A stretch of 19,881 bases of DNA from Methanomassiliicoccus sp. UBA6 (GCA_002508545.1 DAVH01000012.1:27575-47455), one strand, 5' to 3'. Shown: positions 1-7,259, numbered from the stretch's first letter. The notes: a model not told the origin generated them from the sequence alone. Program-made: numbers and translations.

Positions 1-523
1 TGATCTCCTCGGCGGGCACCGTCACGGTCACCGGGGTGGTCATCGCCGATTCTTCCCGCAGGGCCTCCACCACCATCTCCGGCGCGGCCGCAGGGATGAG
101 GGAGGGTTCCTCCGCCTCCACGATCCTCGGGCGGCTTCCTTCCAGAACCACGGCGCGGCATTCCTTGAGCAAGGAGTACACCTTGTCGTAGACCTCCTTC
201 TCCTCCACGGTGAGCCTCGTGGTCTCCAGCTTGGCCCCCTGCGCCGCGCGCAGGGCCATGTCCATGAGCTTGCCGAAGCGGAACTCGAAGACCTGGGCGG
301 ACTTCTCCTGGAACTTCATGAGCTGGTTGCTGGCCAGCTTGGCCTTGGTGGAGAACTGGTCGATCGCGAACTCCCTCTCGCTCTCCCGCTTGAGGTTCTC
401 CAGGCATTCCCGCATGGCGGGGTAGAAGTCCTTGCGCACCTCGGAGATGGTCTTGTTGCGCTGCTCCCGCCGGTAGACCTCAGTGAGGGTCTCGAAGGTG
501 AACTCGTCGACAGGAGGTGACAT
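1..523 (-). CDS. GINS complex subunit, Gins51-like, C-terminus beyond window
   Basis: GINS joins MCM helicase and the Cdc45/RecJ-like protein in the archaeal replicative helicase. The minus-strand frame opens with ATG at 521-523 and stays open to the left edge (174 codons), so the 3' end is missing. The N-terminus (FTFETLTEVYRREQRNKTIS, then KDFYPAMRECLENLKRESE) has the alpha-helical A-domain look of archaeal Gins51, with a long coiled-coil-like stretch after it. Near the edge is a Pro/Ala/Glu-rich linker (about residues 140-174), which fits the A-domain/linker/B-domain order of Gins51; the B domain would lie outside. A TATA-like element (549-555) sits about 28 bp upstream of the ATG, supporting this start without a leader. 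Assignment is by pattern only; a different coiled-coil protein is possible but less likely. Confidence 0.72.
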   Translation of the reverse strand, partial: MSPPVDEFTFETLTEVYRREQRNKTISEVRKDFYPAMRECLENLKRESEREFAIDQFSTKAKLASNQLMKFQEKSAQVFEFRFGKLMDMALRAAQGAKLETTRLTVEEKEVYDKVYSLLKECRAVVLEGSRPRIVEAEEPSLIPAAAPEMVVEALREESAMTTPVTVTVPAEEI

Positions 524-548
524 AGCAATAAGGTTCATTCAGTCATCC

Positions 549-555
549 GTATTTG
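549..555 (-). promoter_or_regulatory. TATA-like box of the GINS gene
   Basis: On the minus strand the sequence reads CCTCAAATACGG, with the AT-rich core about 28 bp upstream of the ATG at 523. This matches the spacing of the other promoters in the window and implies a leaderless or nearly leaderless mRNA. Confidence 0.4.
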
Positions 556-568
556 AGGGTATCCGGTT

Positions 569-595
569 CGGTCCAATTTCTCGTTCCCTGGACCG
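569..595. repeat. Inverted repeat, 7-bp arms
   Basis: CGGTCCA (569-575) and TGGACCG (589-595) are perfect inverted arms around a 13-nt spacer. They lie upstream of the GINS promoter in the divergent gap between GINS and DUF167. They could be an operator or hairpin; chance is possible in GC-rich DNA. Confidence 0.35.
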
Positions 596-610
596 TTACA
601 CCGCGGCGGA

Positions 611-634
611 TGCAGGCCAGCACGGCCGCCTGCA
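611..634. repeat. Inverted repeat, 7-bp arms
   Basis: TGCAGGC (611-617) and GCCTGCA (628-634) pair perfectly around a 10-nt spacer in the same divergent gap. Function unknown. Confidence 0.3.
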
Positions 635-689
635 GCTCTGCCAGACTTGGGGCGTTCGGGGATGCGAAAAAGGCGCGTCCGGTCACGAA

Positions 690-702
690 GGGCAAACCTT
701 TT
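690..702 (+). promoter_or_regulatory. Promoter element of the DUF167-TOPRIM operon
   Basis: GGGCAAACCTTTT is a TATA-like element with its centre about 30 bp before the GTG at 728. The identical 13 bases recur at 15388-15400, 30 bp before the trmI ATG. This shared geometry is the main reason for placing the DUF167 start at GTG 728. Confidence 0.5.
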
Positions 703-727
703 CACCGTCCGCCCGCCTTGCGGTAGC

Positions 728-1021
728 GTGGACGCATCGGAGGTCATGCGCCCGGTGAAGGGCGGAGTGGAGATGGACATCATGGTCACTCCCAACGCCA
801 AGAAGGCCCAGGTGGGCGGGATCGATGCCTGGAGGAAGCGCCTGGTGGTGAAGGTCACCGCGCTCCCCACCGAGGGCCGGGCCAACGAGGCGGTGGTGGA
901 CCTGCTCTCCGGCATCTTCGGAGCGAGGGTGGAGATCGTGCGAGGCCATACCGACCGCCACAAGACGGTCCTTATCCCCCTGCCCCTCGAGCAGGCGCGG
1001 TCCAGGCTGGAGGGCGCATGA
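728..1021 (+). CDS. DUF167 (YggU-like) family protein
   Basis: A 97-residue protein of the DUF167/YggU family. The family is widespread, has a small alpha/beta fold and no settled biochemical role. Recognisable features are the N-terminal strand MVTPNAKK, then KVTALPTEGRANEAVVDLLS, the usual VxPxxGKAN-type family signature, and VEIVRGHTDRHKTVLI. Three starts are possible. GTG 728 gives the normal family length and sits about 30 bp after a TATA-like element, so a leaderless GTG start is preferred. ATG 746 or ATG 773 would shorten the protein, and 773 would leave only the core fold. The stop overlaps the ATG of the TOPRIM gene (ATGA at 1018-1021), so the two are probably translationally coupled. 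Confidence 0.85.
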   Translation: MDASEVMRPVKGGVEMDIMVTPNAKKAQVGGIDAWRKRLVVKVTALPTEGRANEAVVDLLSGIFGARVEIVRGHTDRHKTVLIPLPLEQARSRLEGA

Positions 1022-1425
1022 GGGACGCGCGGGAGATGCTGGAGGAGCTGGAAGAGCTTCTCCTCCAGCTGAAAGAGCGGCCGGAGGGAACGGTCATCCT
1101 GGTGGAGGGGAGGAAGGACCGGGCCGCGCTGGCATGCCTGGGCATCGGCGGCGAGATCGTGCAGGTCCAGGACGCCCGGGGCATCTTCGGCGTGGCCGAG
1201 GAGCTGGCCAAGACCGGTCGTGACGCCATCGTCCTCACCGACTGGGACCGCAAGGGCGGGCAGCTCGCGGAGCTGCTGCGCAACGCCCTCAAGGCCAACG
1301 GGGTGCGCTACGACGACACCATCCGGGCGAGGATGTCGGCGCTGGGAAAGAAGGAGATCAAGGACATCGAGTCCCTGCCCGCGTTCATGTCCTTCCTGGT
1401 GCAGAACGCCTCGTCCATGAGGTAG
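1018..1425 (+). CDS. Small TOPRIM-domain protein (UPF0292-like)
   Basis: A 135-residue protein that is almost entirely a TOPRIM domain, the metal-binding nucleotidyl-transfer/hydrolase fold found in DnaG primases, topoisomerases and RNase M5. The motif LVEGRKDRAAL (about residues 28-38) carries the catalytic-type Glu, and LTDWDRKG (about 72-79) is the DxD motif. Stand-alone archaeal proteins of this type are annotated as UPF0292; their substrate is unknown. A short acidic helix precedes the domain. It overlaps the upstream DUF167 gene by 4 bases and ends in TAG, 6 bases from the stop of the convergent minus-strand gene. No zinc or helicase domain is attached, so it is not DnaG itself. Confidence 0.82.
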   Translation: MRDAREMLEELEELLLQLKERPEGTVILVEGRKDRAALACLGIGGEIVQVQDARGIFGVAEELAKTGRDAIVLTDWDRKGGQLAELLRNALKANGVRYDDTIRARMSALGKKEIKDIESLPAFMSFLVQNASSMR

Positions 1426-1431
1426 TTCGGC

Positions 1432-3051
1432 TCAGCACGGCCGGACCTCGGCCGTGTAGCTCTCGAGGTCCTCCGGGAACTCGCCGACCCGCCAGCCGAC
1501 CCCGGTGGTCTCGCAGAAGAAGTAGTTCTTTCCCCCGTAGGCGTAGTAGGTGCCGGAGAAGCTGCCCTCGATCGCCACGGCCATGTGGCCCGAGCCCCCG
1601 GTCGTGGAGGTGTACATCACCATGACCGCATCGACATTGATGACCGGGCACTGCATCAGCGAGGCGTACAGAGCCGACTTGTCCTCGCAGTCCCCTCCGC
1701 CGTCCACCAGCGTTTCCGCCGGGTATCTCGGGTACTCCACCTGGCCGGTCGTCGCCATATCCTCGGTGTAGTTGACGTTCTGCACGAAGGTGAGGATGAA
1801 CTGGGCCAGCTCTCCGCCGTACCCCGCTCCCTCGGCCATGCTCTTCAGCTCGGTGGCGACATAGCTCACCGTGGGATCGTCGTTCATCACATACGACACG
1901 TAATCATAGTTGCGCGCCAGGCCACTGAGGTAGTAGTAATCGCTCCCGGGGACCGAGCCGCTCAGCGTGAACTGCTGGCCGTTGTAGGTCCAGGTGTAGG
2001 AGAACGGGAGTGCGTCCTGAGCCACGGTGAAGTGGTAGGCGGCGGACCAGCTGCTGACGGTGACCTCGTTGACCGCCTGGACCCTCCAGTGGTAGGTCGC
2101 CCCGTCATCCAGCTCCGCGGGGATCGGGCACCACTCGTCGGCGACCTCGTTGTTCACGATCAAGGCGGAGAAATCGGCGGCCGCGCTCACCTGGACCTGG
2201 TAGCTGTCCGCCCCGTCCACCGCCGACCAGGTCAGGTTCACCTGGTCGCCGCTCACCGCGGAGCCGGAAGCGGGGGAGACGGGCATCGGCGCGGCGAGGA
2301 AGTAGTCGTGGCTGAACTGGCGGACGCTGCTCCAGGAGCTCCACGCCTCCCCGTGGTAGGCGGCCACCCGCCAGCTGTAGACCGCCTCGTCCCCCAGGGC
2401 GAAGGTCGGGATGTACATGGTAGCATCCACCCGGACGTCGACCATGACGCTTCCGAACGCGGCGTCGGAGGCTATCTGGACCCGGTACCCCAGGGCATCG
2501 TCCACCTCGCTCCAGCGGAGGGTGGGAACGCTGTTCATGTGCATGCTGCCGTCGGCCGGGGACTGCAGGGACGGAGCGTCCAGGGACGTCCTGATGGTGA
2601 ACAAGGTGGCGTCGCTGAACGGTCCGTAGGCGCCGTCCTCCACAGCCTGGACCTTCCACAGGTACTCTCCGCTGGAGAGCACGCCATCGAGATCGTAGCT
2701 GTTGGTGGTCGCGGTCAGGTTGATCGCGGCGATCGAGCTTCCGGGCACGGTGATGAGGATCGAGTAGCTGTCAGCGTCAGCGTCCCCGGTCCATTCCAGC
2801 GTGATGTTGGGACCGAACACCGTCCCGCCGGCGGCGGGGGACAGGTTCTCCGGCCGGTGCGACGAAAGACCATCCCTATCCTGGCCCAGCAGGCCGGTCG
2901 GGAGGAGCGAGGGAACGAAGAGGAAAATCGCCAGGACGATGGCCACCGCGGCGATCGCCGCTCCGATCAGCGGGCCTTTCAATACCTCGGCCCCCTGGCC
3001 GCGGTCACCTGAGAGTATCTCCTTCGATGCATCGCCTCTCTCCGGCGGCAT
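1432..3051 (-). CDS. Membrane-anchored protein with fibronectin-like repeats and a transglutaminase-like domain
   Basis: A 539-residue predicted surface protein. A single hydrophobic segment lies at about residues 25-52 (GPLIGAAIAAVAIVLAIFLF). Three fibronectin type III-like repeats follow at about 68-155, 159-248 and 254-344; each ends in a YxWRV/WKVQA strand. The C-terminal part (about 350-539) is transglutaminase-like: Cys455 in GGGDCEDKSALYASL, His489 in SGHMAVAIE, and Glu514 in YFFCETTG as the probable third residue. Such archaeal domains may act as proteases, amidases or cross-linking enzymes; the reaction here is unknown. ATG 3051 is preferred over longer starts, which would overlap the divergent gene. 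A TATA-like AT-rich element is only about 19 bp away, shorter than elsewhere, so the start remains uncertain. Confidence 0.8.
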   Translation of the reverse strand: MPPERGDASKEILSGDRGQGAEVLKGPLIGAAIAAVAIVLAIFLFVPSLLPTGLLGQDRDGLSSHRPENLSPAAGGTVFGPNITLEWTGDADADSYSILITVPGSSIAAINLTATTNSYDLDGVLSSGEYLWKVQAVEDGAYGPFSDATLFTIRTSLDAPSLQSPADGSMHMNSVPTLRWSEVDDALGYRVQIASDAAFGSVMVDVRVDATMYIPTFALGDEAVYSWRVAAYHGEAWSSWSSVRQFSHDYFLAAPMPVSPASGSAVSGDQVNLTWSAVDGADSYQVQVSAAADFSALIVNNEVADEWCPIPAELDDGATYHWRVQAVNEVTVSSWSAAYHFTVAQDALPFSYTWTYNGQQFTLSGSVPGSDYYYLSGLARNYDYVSYVMNDDPTVSYVATELKSMAEGAGYGGELAQFILTFVQNVNYTEDMATTGQVEYPRYPAETLVDGGGDCEDKSALYASLMQCPVINVDAVMVMYTSTTGGSGHMAVAIEGSFSGTYYAYGGKNYFFCETTGVGWRVGEFPEDLESYTAEVRPC

Positions 3052-3065
3052 CAAACGGTTACACG

Positions 3066-3073
3066 TTTTTATC
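3066..3073 (-). promoter_or_regulatory. TATA-like element of the fibronectin/transglutaminase-like gene
   Basis: Minus-strand GATAAAAA lies about 19 bp before ATG 3051. The spacing is short compared with 23-30 bp for other genes here. Either the true start lies further in, or another element such as the GATAACC near 3090-3096 is used. Confidence 0.35.
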
Positions 3074-3135
3074 GTTGCGTCCCGGGGTCCGGTTATCGAG
3101 AACGACGTCCGACTTCGCCTGATGACCGGCACGGC

Positions 3136-3154
3136 AGGAGGGCGATTTCCTCCT
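3136..3154. repeat. Inverted repeat upstream of the glyoxalase-fold gene
   Basis: AGGAGG (3136-3141) and CCTCCT (3149-3154) form 6-bp arms around a 7-nt spacer, about 17 bp before the TATA element of the plus-strand gene. It could be a regulator site in this divergent promoter region. Confidence 0.25.
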
Positions 3155-3170
3155 ATCGGCCATTCGAGAA

Positions 3171-3178
3171 CAAATATC
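3171..3178 (+). promoter_or_regulatory. TATA box of the VOC-family gene
   Basis: CAAATATC is centred about 28 bp before ATG 3203, consistent with a leaderless transcript. Confidence 0.45.
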
Positions 3179-3202
3179 TGTGCGCGAGCCGTTAGACCGT
3201 CC

Positions 3203-3630
3203 ATGGCCTCGAGGATAGTGAGCATACTTACGCTGGGAGTGGCCGATCTGGAAAGGTCGACCGCCTTCTACGAGGGACTGGGATTCAAGCGATCGCAGAA
3301 GAGCTCGGAAGAGATCACCTGGTTCGCCACCGGCGGGACCGTGATTGCCCTTTATCCATGGGGCGAGCTGGCAGATGACGCGACCGTACCCCGGGAAGGC
3401 ACCGGTTTCCGTGGCGTCACCATGGCCATCAACCTGAGGAGCGAGGCCGAGGTCGATCTCTCATCCGCAAGGCCGAGGGGCTGGGCGGGCGGATCATCAA
3501 AGCGCCCCAGAAGGTCTTCTGGGGCGGCTACTCCTCGTACTTCCAGGACCTTGACGGCCACCTGTGGGAGGTCGCCTTCAATCCGTTCACCTCGGTAGAC
3601 GAGAGCGGCTGGCTGGACATCGCGGATTGA
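3203..3630 (+). pseudogene. Glyoxalase/VOC-family protein gene, frameshifted
   Basis: The first part translates as a vicinal oxygen chelate (glyoxalase/dioxygenase fold) protein: MASRIVSILTLGVADLERST, then FYEGLGFKR, through MAINLRSEAEVD near 3460. The frame then becomes unrelated Arg/Ser-rich sequence. From about 3463 the next frame continues the family exactly: LIRKAEGLGGRIIKAPQKVF, then WGGYSSYFQDLDGHLWEVAF, with TGA at 3628-3630. The span is 428 bases, one short of 143 codons, so a single base is missing near 3455-3465, for instance within GTCGATCTCTC. The restored product would be 142 residues, normal for the family. Whether it is a real disruption or a sequencing/assembly error cannot be told here. 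VOC enzymes bind a divalent metal and act on varied small molecules; the substrate is unknown. Confidence 0.85.
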
Positions 3631-3698
3631 CCGCGCCAGCCCAAGAAGCCCCCGGTGCCTGAACTCCGAGGCCTGTCGCCACGGGGACGAACCTCAAT

Positions 3699-3706
3699 CA
3701 TTAATA
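3699..3706 (+). promoter_or_regulatory. TATA-like box of the gcvPA-gcvPB-tmk operon
   Basis: CATTAATAG is centred about 33 bp upstream of ATG 3736, implying at most a very short leader. The upstream ATG-less stretch and this spacing favour ATG 3736 as the start. Confidence 0.4.
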
Positions 3707-3735
3707 GCCAGCAAACAATCCATTGTCCGAGCAAC

Positions 3736-5058
3736 ATGGCCGTGGACGAGAGGATGCTGAAGGAGCTGGGCATTCAGAGCGTCGATGAACTCTTCTCCGA
3801 CATTCCGGCCGAGGTCCGGACCGACGGGATACCGCTTCCTGACGGCATGTCCGAGATGGAGGTCGTGAGGACCATCCGCTCGATCCTGGAGCGGAACGTC
3901 TCCGCGGCGGACCATCCCTGCTTCCTGGGAGGCGGGGTGTACCATCACTTCATCCCCGCCGCGGTCAGCGCCATCGTCTCCCGCTCGGAGCTCCAGACCG
4001 CGTACACCCCGTACCAGGCGGAGATCAGCCAGGGGATGCTGCAGGCGCTGTTCGAGTACCAGAGCTACATCGCCGAGCTGACCGGCATGGAGGCGGTGAA
4101 CTCATCGAACTACGACGCCTCTACCGCCCTGGGAGAGGCGGCCATCATGTGCGGCCGCATCAACGAGAGGAGGAAGTTCCTGGTGCCTGAGGCCCTCAGC
4201 GCCGGGAAGAGGGGCGTGCTGCACAACTACGTGAAGGGTGCGGGGATGCAGGTGGTCGAGTACGGCTTCGATCCCCTCACCGGGGAGATGGACCTCGAGG
4301 ACCTCCGGTCAAAGGTCGACGGCGAGGTCTCGGGCATCTACATCGAGGTGCCCAACTTCCTCGGGGTCATCGACCGCAATGCCACCGAGATCAAGAAGGA
4401 GTTCCCCGACGCCCTGCTGGTGGTGGGCGTCGACCCCATCTCGCTGGGGATACTGAAAGCTCCGGGCGACTACGGGGCGGACATCGTCATCGGCGAGGGG
4501 CAGTCCTTGGGCTCCCCCATGAACTTCGGCGGCCCCCTGCTCGGGCTGTTCGGATGCCGGCAGGAGCACGTCCGCAAGATGCCCGGCCGGGTGATCGGTA
4601 TGACCCGCGACCTCGCCGGCCGCAGGGCTTTCGCGATGACCCTGCAGACGAGGGAGCAGCACATCCGCCGGGAGAAGGCGACCTCCAACATATGCACCAA
4701 CGAGGCGCTGATGGCGGTCGCCGCGGCGGTGTACCTGGGCATCGTGGGCCGGACCGGCCTGAGGACGCTGGCGATGCTCAACATGGATAGGGCCAGGGCG
4801 ACCATGGACGCGCTGTGCCAGATCAAGGGCTTCGAGTGCCCCGCCCTGAGGTCGCACCACTTCAACGAGTTCGCGGTGCGCACGCCCATCAAGCCGGAGA
4901 AGCTGTCCAGGGTCCTGATGCGCAAGGGCATCATCGGCGGGTTGCCGCTGGCAAGGCACGTGCCGAGCATGGGCGACTGCATGCTGTTCGCCGCCACCGA
5001 GATGACCACGGACGAGGACATCGGAAAGCTCGTGGCGGCCCTGGAGGGAGTGCTATGA
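3736..5058 (+). CDS. gcvPA: Glycine dehydrogenase (decarboxylating) subunit 1
   Basis: The 440-residue N-terminal half of the split P-protein of the glycine cleavage system, a cytoplasmic PLP enzyme that decarboxylates glycine and passes aminomethyl to lipoylated H-protein. Family hallmarks include FLGGGVYHHFIPAAVSAIVS, then SELQTAYTPYQAEISQGMLQ, then NSSNYDASTALGEAAIM near residues 115-140, and GRVIGMTRDLAGRRAFAMTL and REKATSNICTNEALMA near 285-325. Length matches subunit 1 in archaea and Firmicutes. The catalytic PLP lysine is on subunit 2, encoded next with a 4-base overlap (ATGA). Longer in-frame starts upstream would precede the promoter. No gcvT, gcvH or lipoate gene is in this window, so the partners must be elsewhere. 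Confidence 0.96.
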   Translation: MAVDERMLKELGIQSVDELFSDIPAEVRTDGIPLPDGMSEMEVVRTIRSILERNVSAADHPCFLGGGVYHHFIPAAVSAIVSRSELQTAYTPYQAEISQGMLQALFEYQSYIAELTGMEAVNSSNYDASTALGEAAIMCGRINERRKFLVPEALSAGKRGVLHNYVKGAGMQVVEYGFDPLTGEMDLEDLRSKVDGEVSGIYIEVPNFLGVIDRNATEIKKEFPDALLVVGVDPISLGILKAPGDYGADIVIGEGQSLGSPMNFGGPLLGLFGCRQEHVRKMPGRVIGMTRDLAGRRAFAMTLQTREQHIRREKATSNICTNEALMAVAAAVYLGIVGRTGLRTLAMLNMDRARATMDALCQIKGFECPALRSHHFNEFAVRTPIKPEKLSRVLMRKGIIGGLPLARHVPSMGDCMLFAATEMTTDEDIGKLVAALEGVL

Positions 5059-6584
5059 GCTACCGGCAGGCGGCGTACGACGTGAGGCTGATCCAGGAGA
5101 TGAAGGGGAGGAGCGACCTCACCCTTCCGCTGGTGAGGAGGGAGATCGAGGTGCCGGAGAACCTGCTGAGGACCGATCTCAACATACCGGACCTGGAGGA
5201 GAACGAGGTCGTCCGGCACTACACCAACCTGTCGCAGATGAACTTCGGGGTCGACAACGGCATCTATCCCCTGGGCAGCTGCACCATGAAGTACAACCCG
5301 AAGTACGCGGACCTCCTGGCCTCGCTGCCCTCGGTCACCGACGTCCACCCGCTGGAAGACGAGGAGGGCGTGCAGGGCTCCCTGCACCTCCTGTATGAGC
5401 TGGAGCGGGCGCTGTGCGCCATCGCCGGCATGGACGCGGTGAGCCTGCAGCCCGCCGCGGGCGCTCAGGGCGAGTTCACCGGGATGCTCATGGCCCGCGC
5501 GTTCCACGACGCCAACGGCGAGGACCGCACCGAGGTGATCGTTCCGGACAGCGCACACGGGACCAACCCCTCATCGGCGGCCATGGCCGGGTTCGACGTG
5601 GTGGTCGTGCCGACATCACCGACCGGCTGCGTGGACCTCGAGGCGCTGAGGGCGGCGGTGTCCGAGCGCACCGCGGCGTTCATGATCACCAACCCCAACA
5701 CCCTGGGCATTTTCGAGGAGGACATCGTCGAGATCGTCCGCACCGTCCACGGCGTCGGGGGGCTGATGTACTATGATGGAGCGAACCTCAACGCGGTGAT
5801 GGGACGCACCAGCCCGGGGGCCATGGACTTCGACATCGTGCACTTCAATCTGCACAAGACCTTCGCCACGCCCCACGGGGGAGGCGGACCGGGAGCGGGG
5901 CCGGTCGGCGTCAGGAAGAGGCTGGAACCGTTCCTGCCGGTGCCCCGGGTCGTCCGCGAGGAGGACCGCTACTTCCTGGACTGGGACCGCCCGCACAGCA
6001 TCGGCAAGGTCCGGTCGTTCTACGGCAACTTCGCCGTGCTGGTGCGAGCGTACGCGTACATCCTGAAGCAGGGCGGCAACGGCCTCCGGAACGTTTCGGA
6101 CCGGGCGGTGCTCAACTCCAACTACCTGCGCAGCCGGCTGACCCCGGCGTACGACATGCCGTTCAAGACCCTGCGCAAGCACGAGTTCGTGCTATCGGCC
6201 AGGAAGCTGAAGGACGAGAAAGGGATAAGGGCCCTGGACATCGCCAAGCGCCTGCTGGACCACGGCATGATGGCGCCCACGGTGTACTTCCCCTCGCTGG
6301 TCGACGAGGCGCTGATGGTCGAGCCGACGGAGACCGAGACCAAGGAAACGCTGGACAAGTTCGCCGATACGCTGCTGGCGATCACCAAGGAGGACCCCCA
6401 GACGGTGAAGGACGCACCGCACAACACCTCGGTGCGGCGCATCGACGAGGTCTACGCGGCCAAGGAGCTGGTGCTCAGCCACCTCGGGCTCAGGCGGAAG
6501 CTCGCCGGGAGCCTCGAGGGACTGAGGGCGAACGCGGCAGGGAGGAAGTGCGAGTCCTGCTCCCTGCTTCTCGAGCACAAATGA
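5055..6584 (+). CDS. gcvPB: Glycine dehydrogenase (decarboxylating) subunit 2
   Basis: A 509-residue C-terminal half of split glycine decarboxylase. It carries the PLP Schiff-base lysine, Lys268 in HFNLHKTFATPHGGGGPGAG. Other family blocks are NFGVDNGIYPLGSCTMKYNP (about 63-82), PAAGAQGEFTGMLMARAF, and PDSAHGTNPSSAAMAGFDVV. It works as a heterotetramer with GcvPA. The start ATG overlaps the gcvPA stop and follows a purine-rich GGAGGGAG. Past the usual end near VRRIDEVYAAKELVL there is an extra tail of about 35 residues with CESCS (CxxC) close to the C-terminus, which I do not expect from family members I know. tmk starts 9 bases downstream, so the three genes are probably one operon. Confidence 0.96.
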   Translation: MSYRQAAYDVRLIQEMKGRSDLTLPLVRREIEVPENLLRTDLNIPDLEENEVVRHYTNLSQMNFGVDNGIYPLGSCTMKYNPKYADLLASLPSVTDVHPLEDEEGVQGSLHLLYELERALCAIAGMDAVSLQPAAGAQGEFTGMLMARAFHDANGEDRTEVIVPDSAHGTNPSSAAMAGFDVVVVPTSPTGCVDLEALRAAVSERTAAFMITNPNTLGIFEEDIVEIVRTVHGVGGLMYYDGANLNAVMGRTSPGAMDFDIVHFNLHKTFATPHGGGGPGAGPVGVRKRLEPFLPVPRVVREEDRYFLDWDRPHSIGKVRSFYGNFAVLVRAYAYILKQGGNGLRNVSDRAVLNSNYLRSRLTPAYDMPFKTLRKHEFVLSARKLKDEKGIRALDIAKRLLDHGMMAPTVYFPSLVDEALMVEPTETETKETLDKFADTLLAITKEDPQTVKDAPHNTSVRRIDEVYAAKELVLSHLGLRRKLAGSLEGLRANAAGRKCESCSLLLEHK

Positions 6585-6593
6585 GGGCGGGGC

Positions 6594-7259
6594 ATGGACG
6601 ACAACAGGGACACGCTGGTGGCAGGGCCGATATCGATGAGCATCGCGCTGACCGCGAGCTCGCAGGTGGGTAAGTTCTATGTGTTCGAGGGCATCGACGG
6701 CTCGGGCAAGAGCACGGTGTCCAAGCTCTTCGCCGAGCGCCTGGCCAAGAGCGGCCGGCCGGTGGAGTGGACCGCCGAGCCGACCTCCGGGTGGATCGGG
6801 GAGCAGGTAAGGAGGGCGAACAAGGAGGCCCGCAGCGACTTCGCCGAGACGCTGCTCTACGTCGCCGACCGCGCGGAGCACAGTGCGCAGATACGGGCGT
6901 GGCTGGACGACGGTCGGGACGTGGTGTGCGACCGCTACGAGGGCAGCACCCTGGCCTACCAGTCGGTCACGCTCCGCCCGCACCTTGGGCCGAAGGCCCT
7001 GGAGTGGCTGAGGACGATCAACGCGCCCTTCGTCCTGCATCCGGACGTGACCTTCCTGCTGCGCATCGATCCGGAGACGGCGATGAGCCGGGTGTCCAAG
7101 AGAGGGGAGGCGGAGAAGTTCGAGAAGGTAAGCTTCCTGCGCAAGGTGGCGGCGATGTACGACCGGCTGGCAGTGGAGGACCTATCGTACGTGGTCATCG
7201 ACGCCTCCAAGGACCTGGACGAGGTCCTGGAGGCCGCCCTATCCCACCTGCCTCGCTGA
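6594..7259 (+). CDS. tmk: Thymidylate kinase
   Basis: Phosphorylates dTMP to dTDP using ATP. The P-loop is FEGIDGSGKST (about residues 33-43), followed by the DRY motif in CDRYEGSTLAYQS (about 110-122), and the lid region near SRVSKRGEAEKF. Length from the first ATG is 221 residues. This start lies 9 bases after gcvPB and is preceded by GAGGGCGGGG, a good ribosome-binding site. It leaves an unusually long 27-residue lead before VGKFYVFEG; an internal ATG at 6636 would give a more typical N-terminus but has a weaker site. The operon with glycine decarboxylase is suggestive, because methylene-folate/pterin one-carbon units from glycine can feed dTMP formation; this link is inference. Confidence 0.94.
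   Translation: MDDNRDTLVAGPISMSIALTASSQVGKFYVFEGIDGSGKSTVSKLFAERLAKSGRPVEWTAEPTSGWIGEQVRRANKEARSDFAETLLYVADRAEHSAQIRAWLDDGRDVVCDRYEGSTLAYQSVTLRPHLGPKALEWLRTINAPFVLHPDVTFLLRIDPETAMSRVSKRGEAEKFEKVSFLRKVAAMYDRLAVEDLSYVVIDASKDLDEVLEAALSHLPR

Noticed and set aside
562..640. Possible tRNA or structured RNA in the gap before DUF167, suggested by GGTTCGGTCC and paired repeats
   Set aside because: No cloverleaf can be drawn: the acceptor, D and anticodon arms are missing. It is kept only as inverted repeats.
1585..3012. A 475-codon open frame on the plus strand opposite the fibronectin-like gene
   Set aside because: Its translation is His/Arg/Gly-rich without domains, while the minus strand encodes clear repeats and an active-site motif. 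Long antisense frames are expected at this GC content.
4470..5558. A 362-codon minus-strand frame across the gcvPA/gcvPB junction
   Set aside because: It is antisense to two unmistakable glycine decarboxylase genes and has no recognisable protein signature or promoter.
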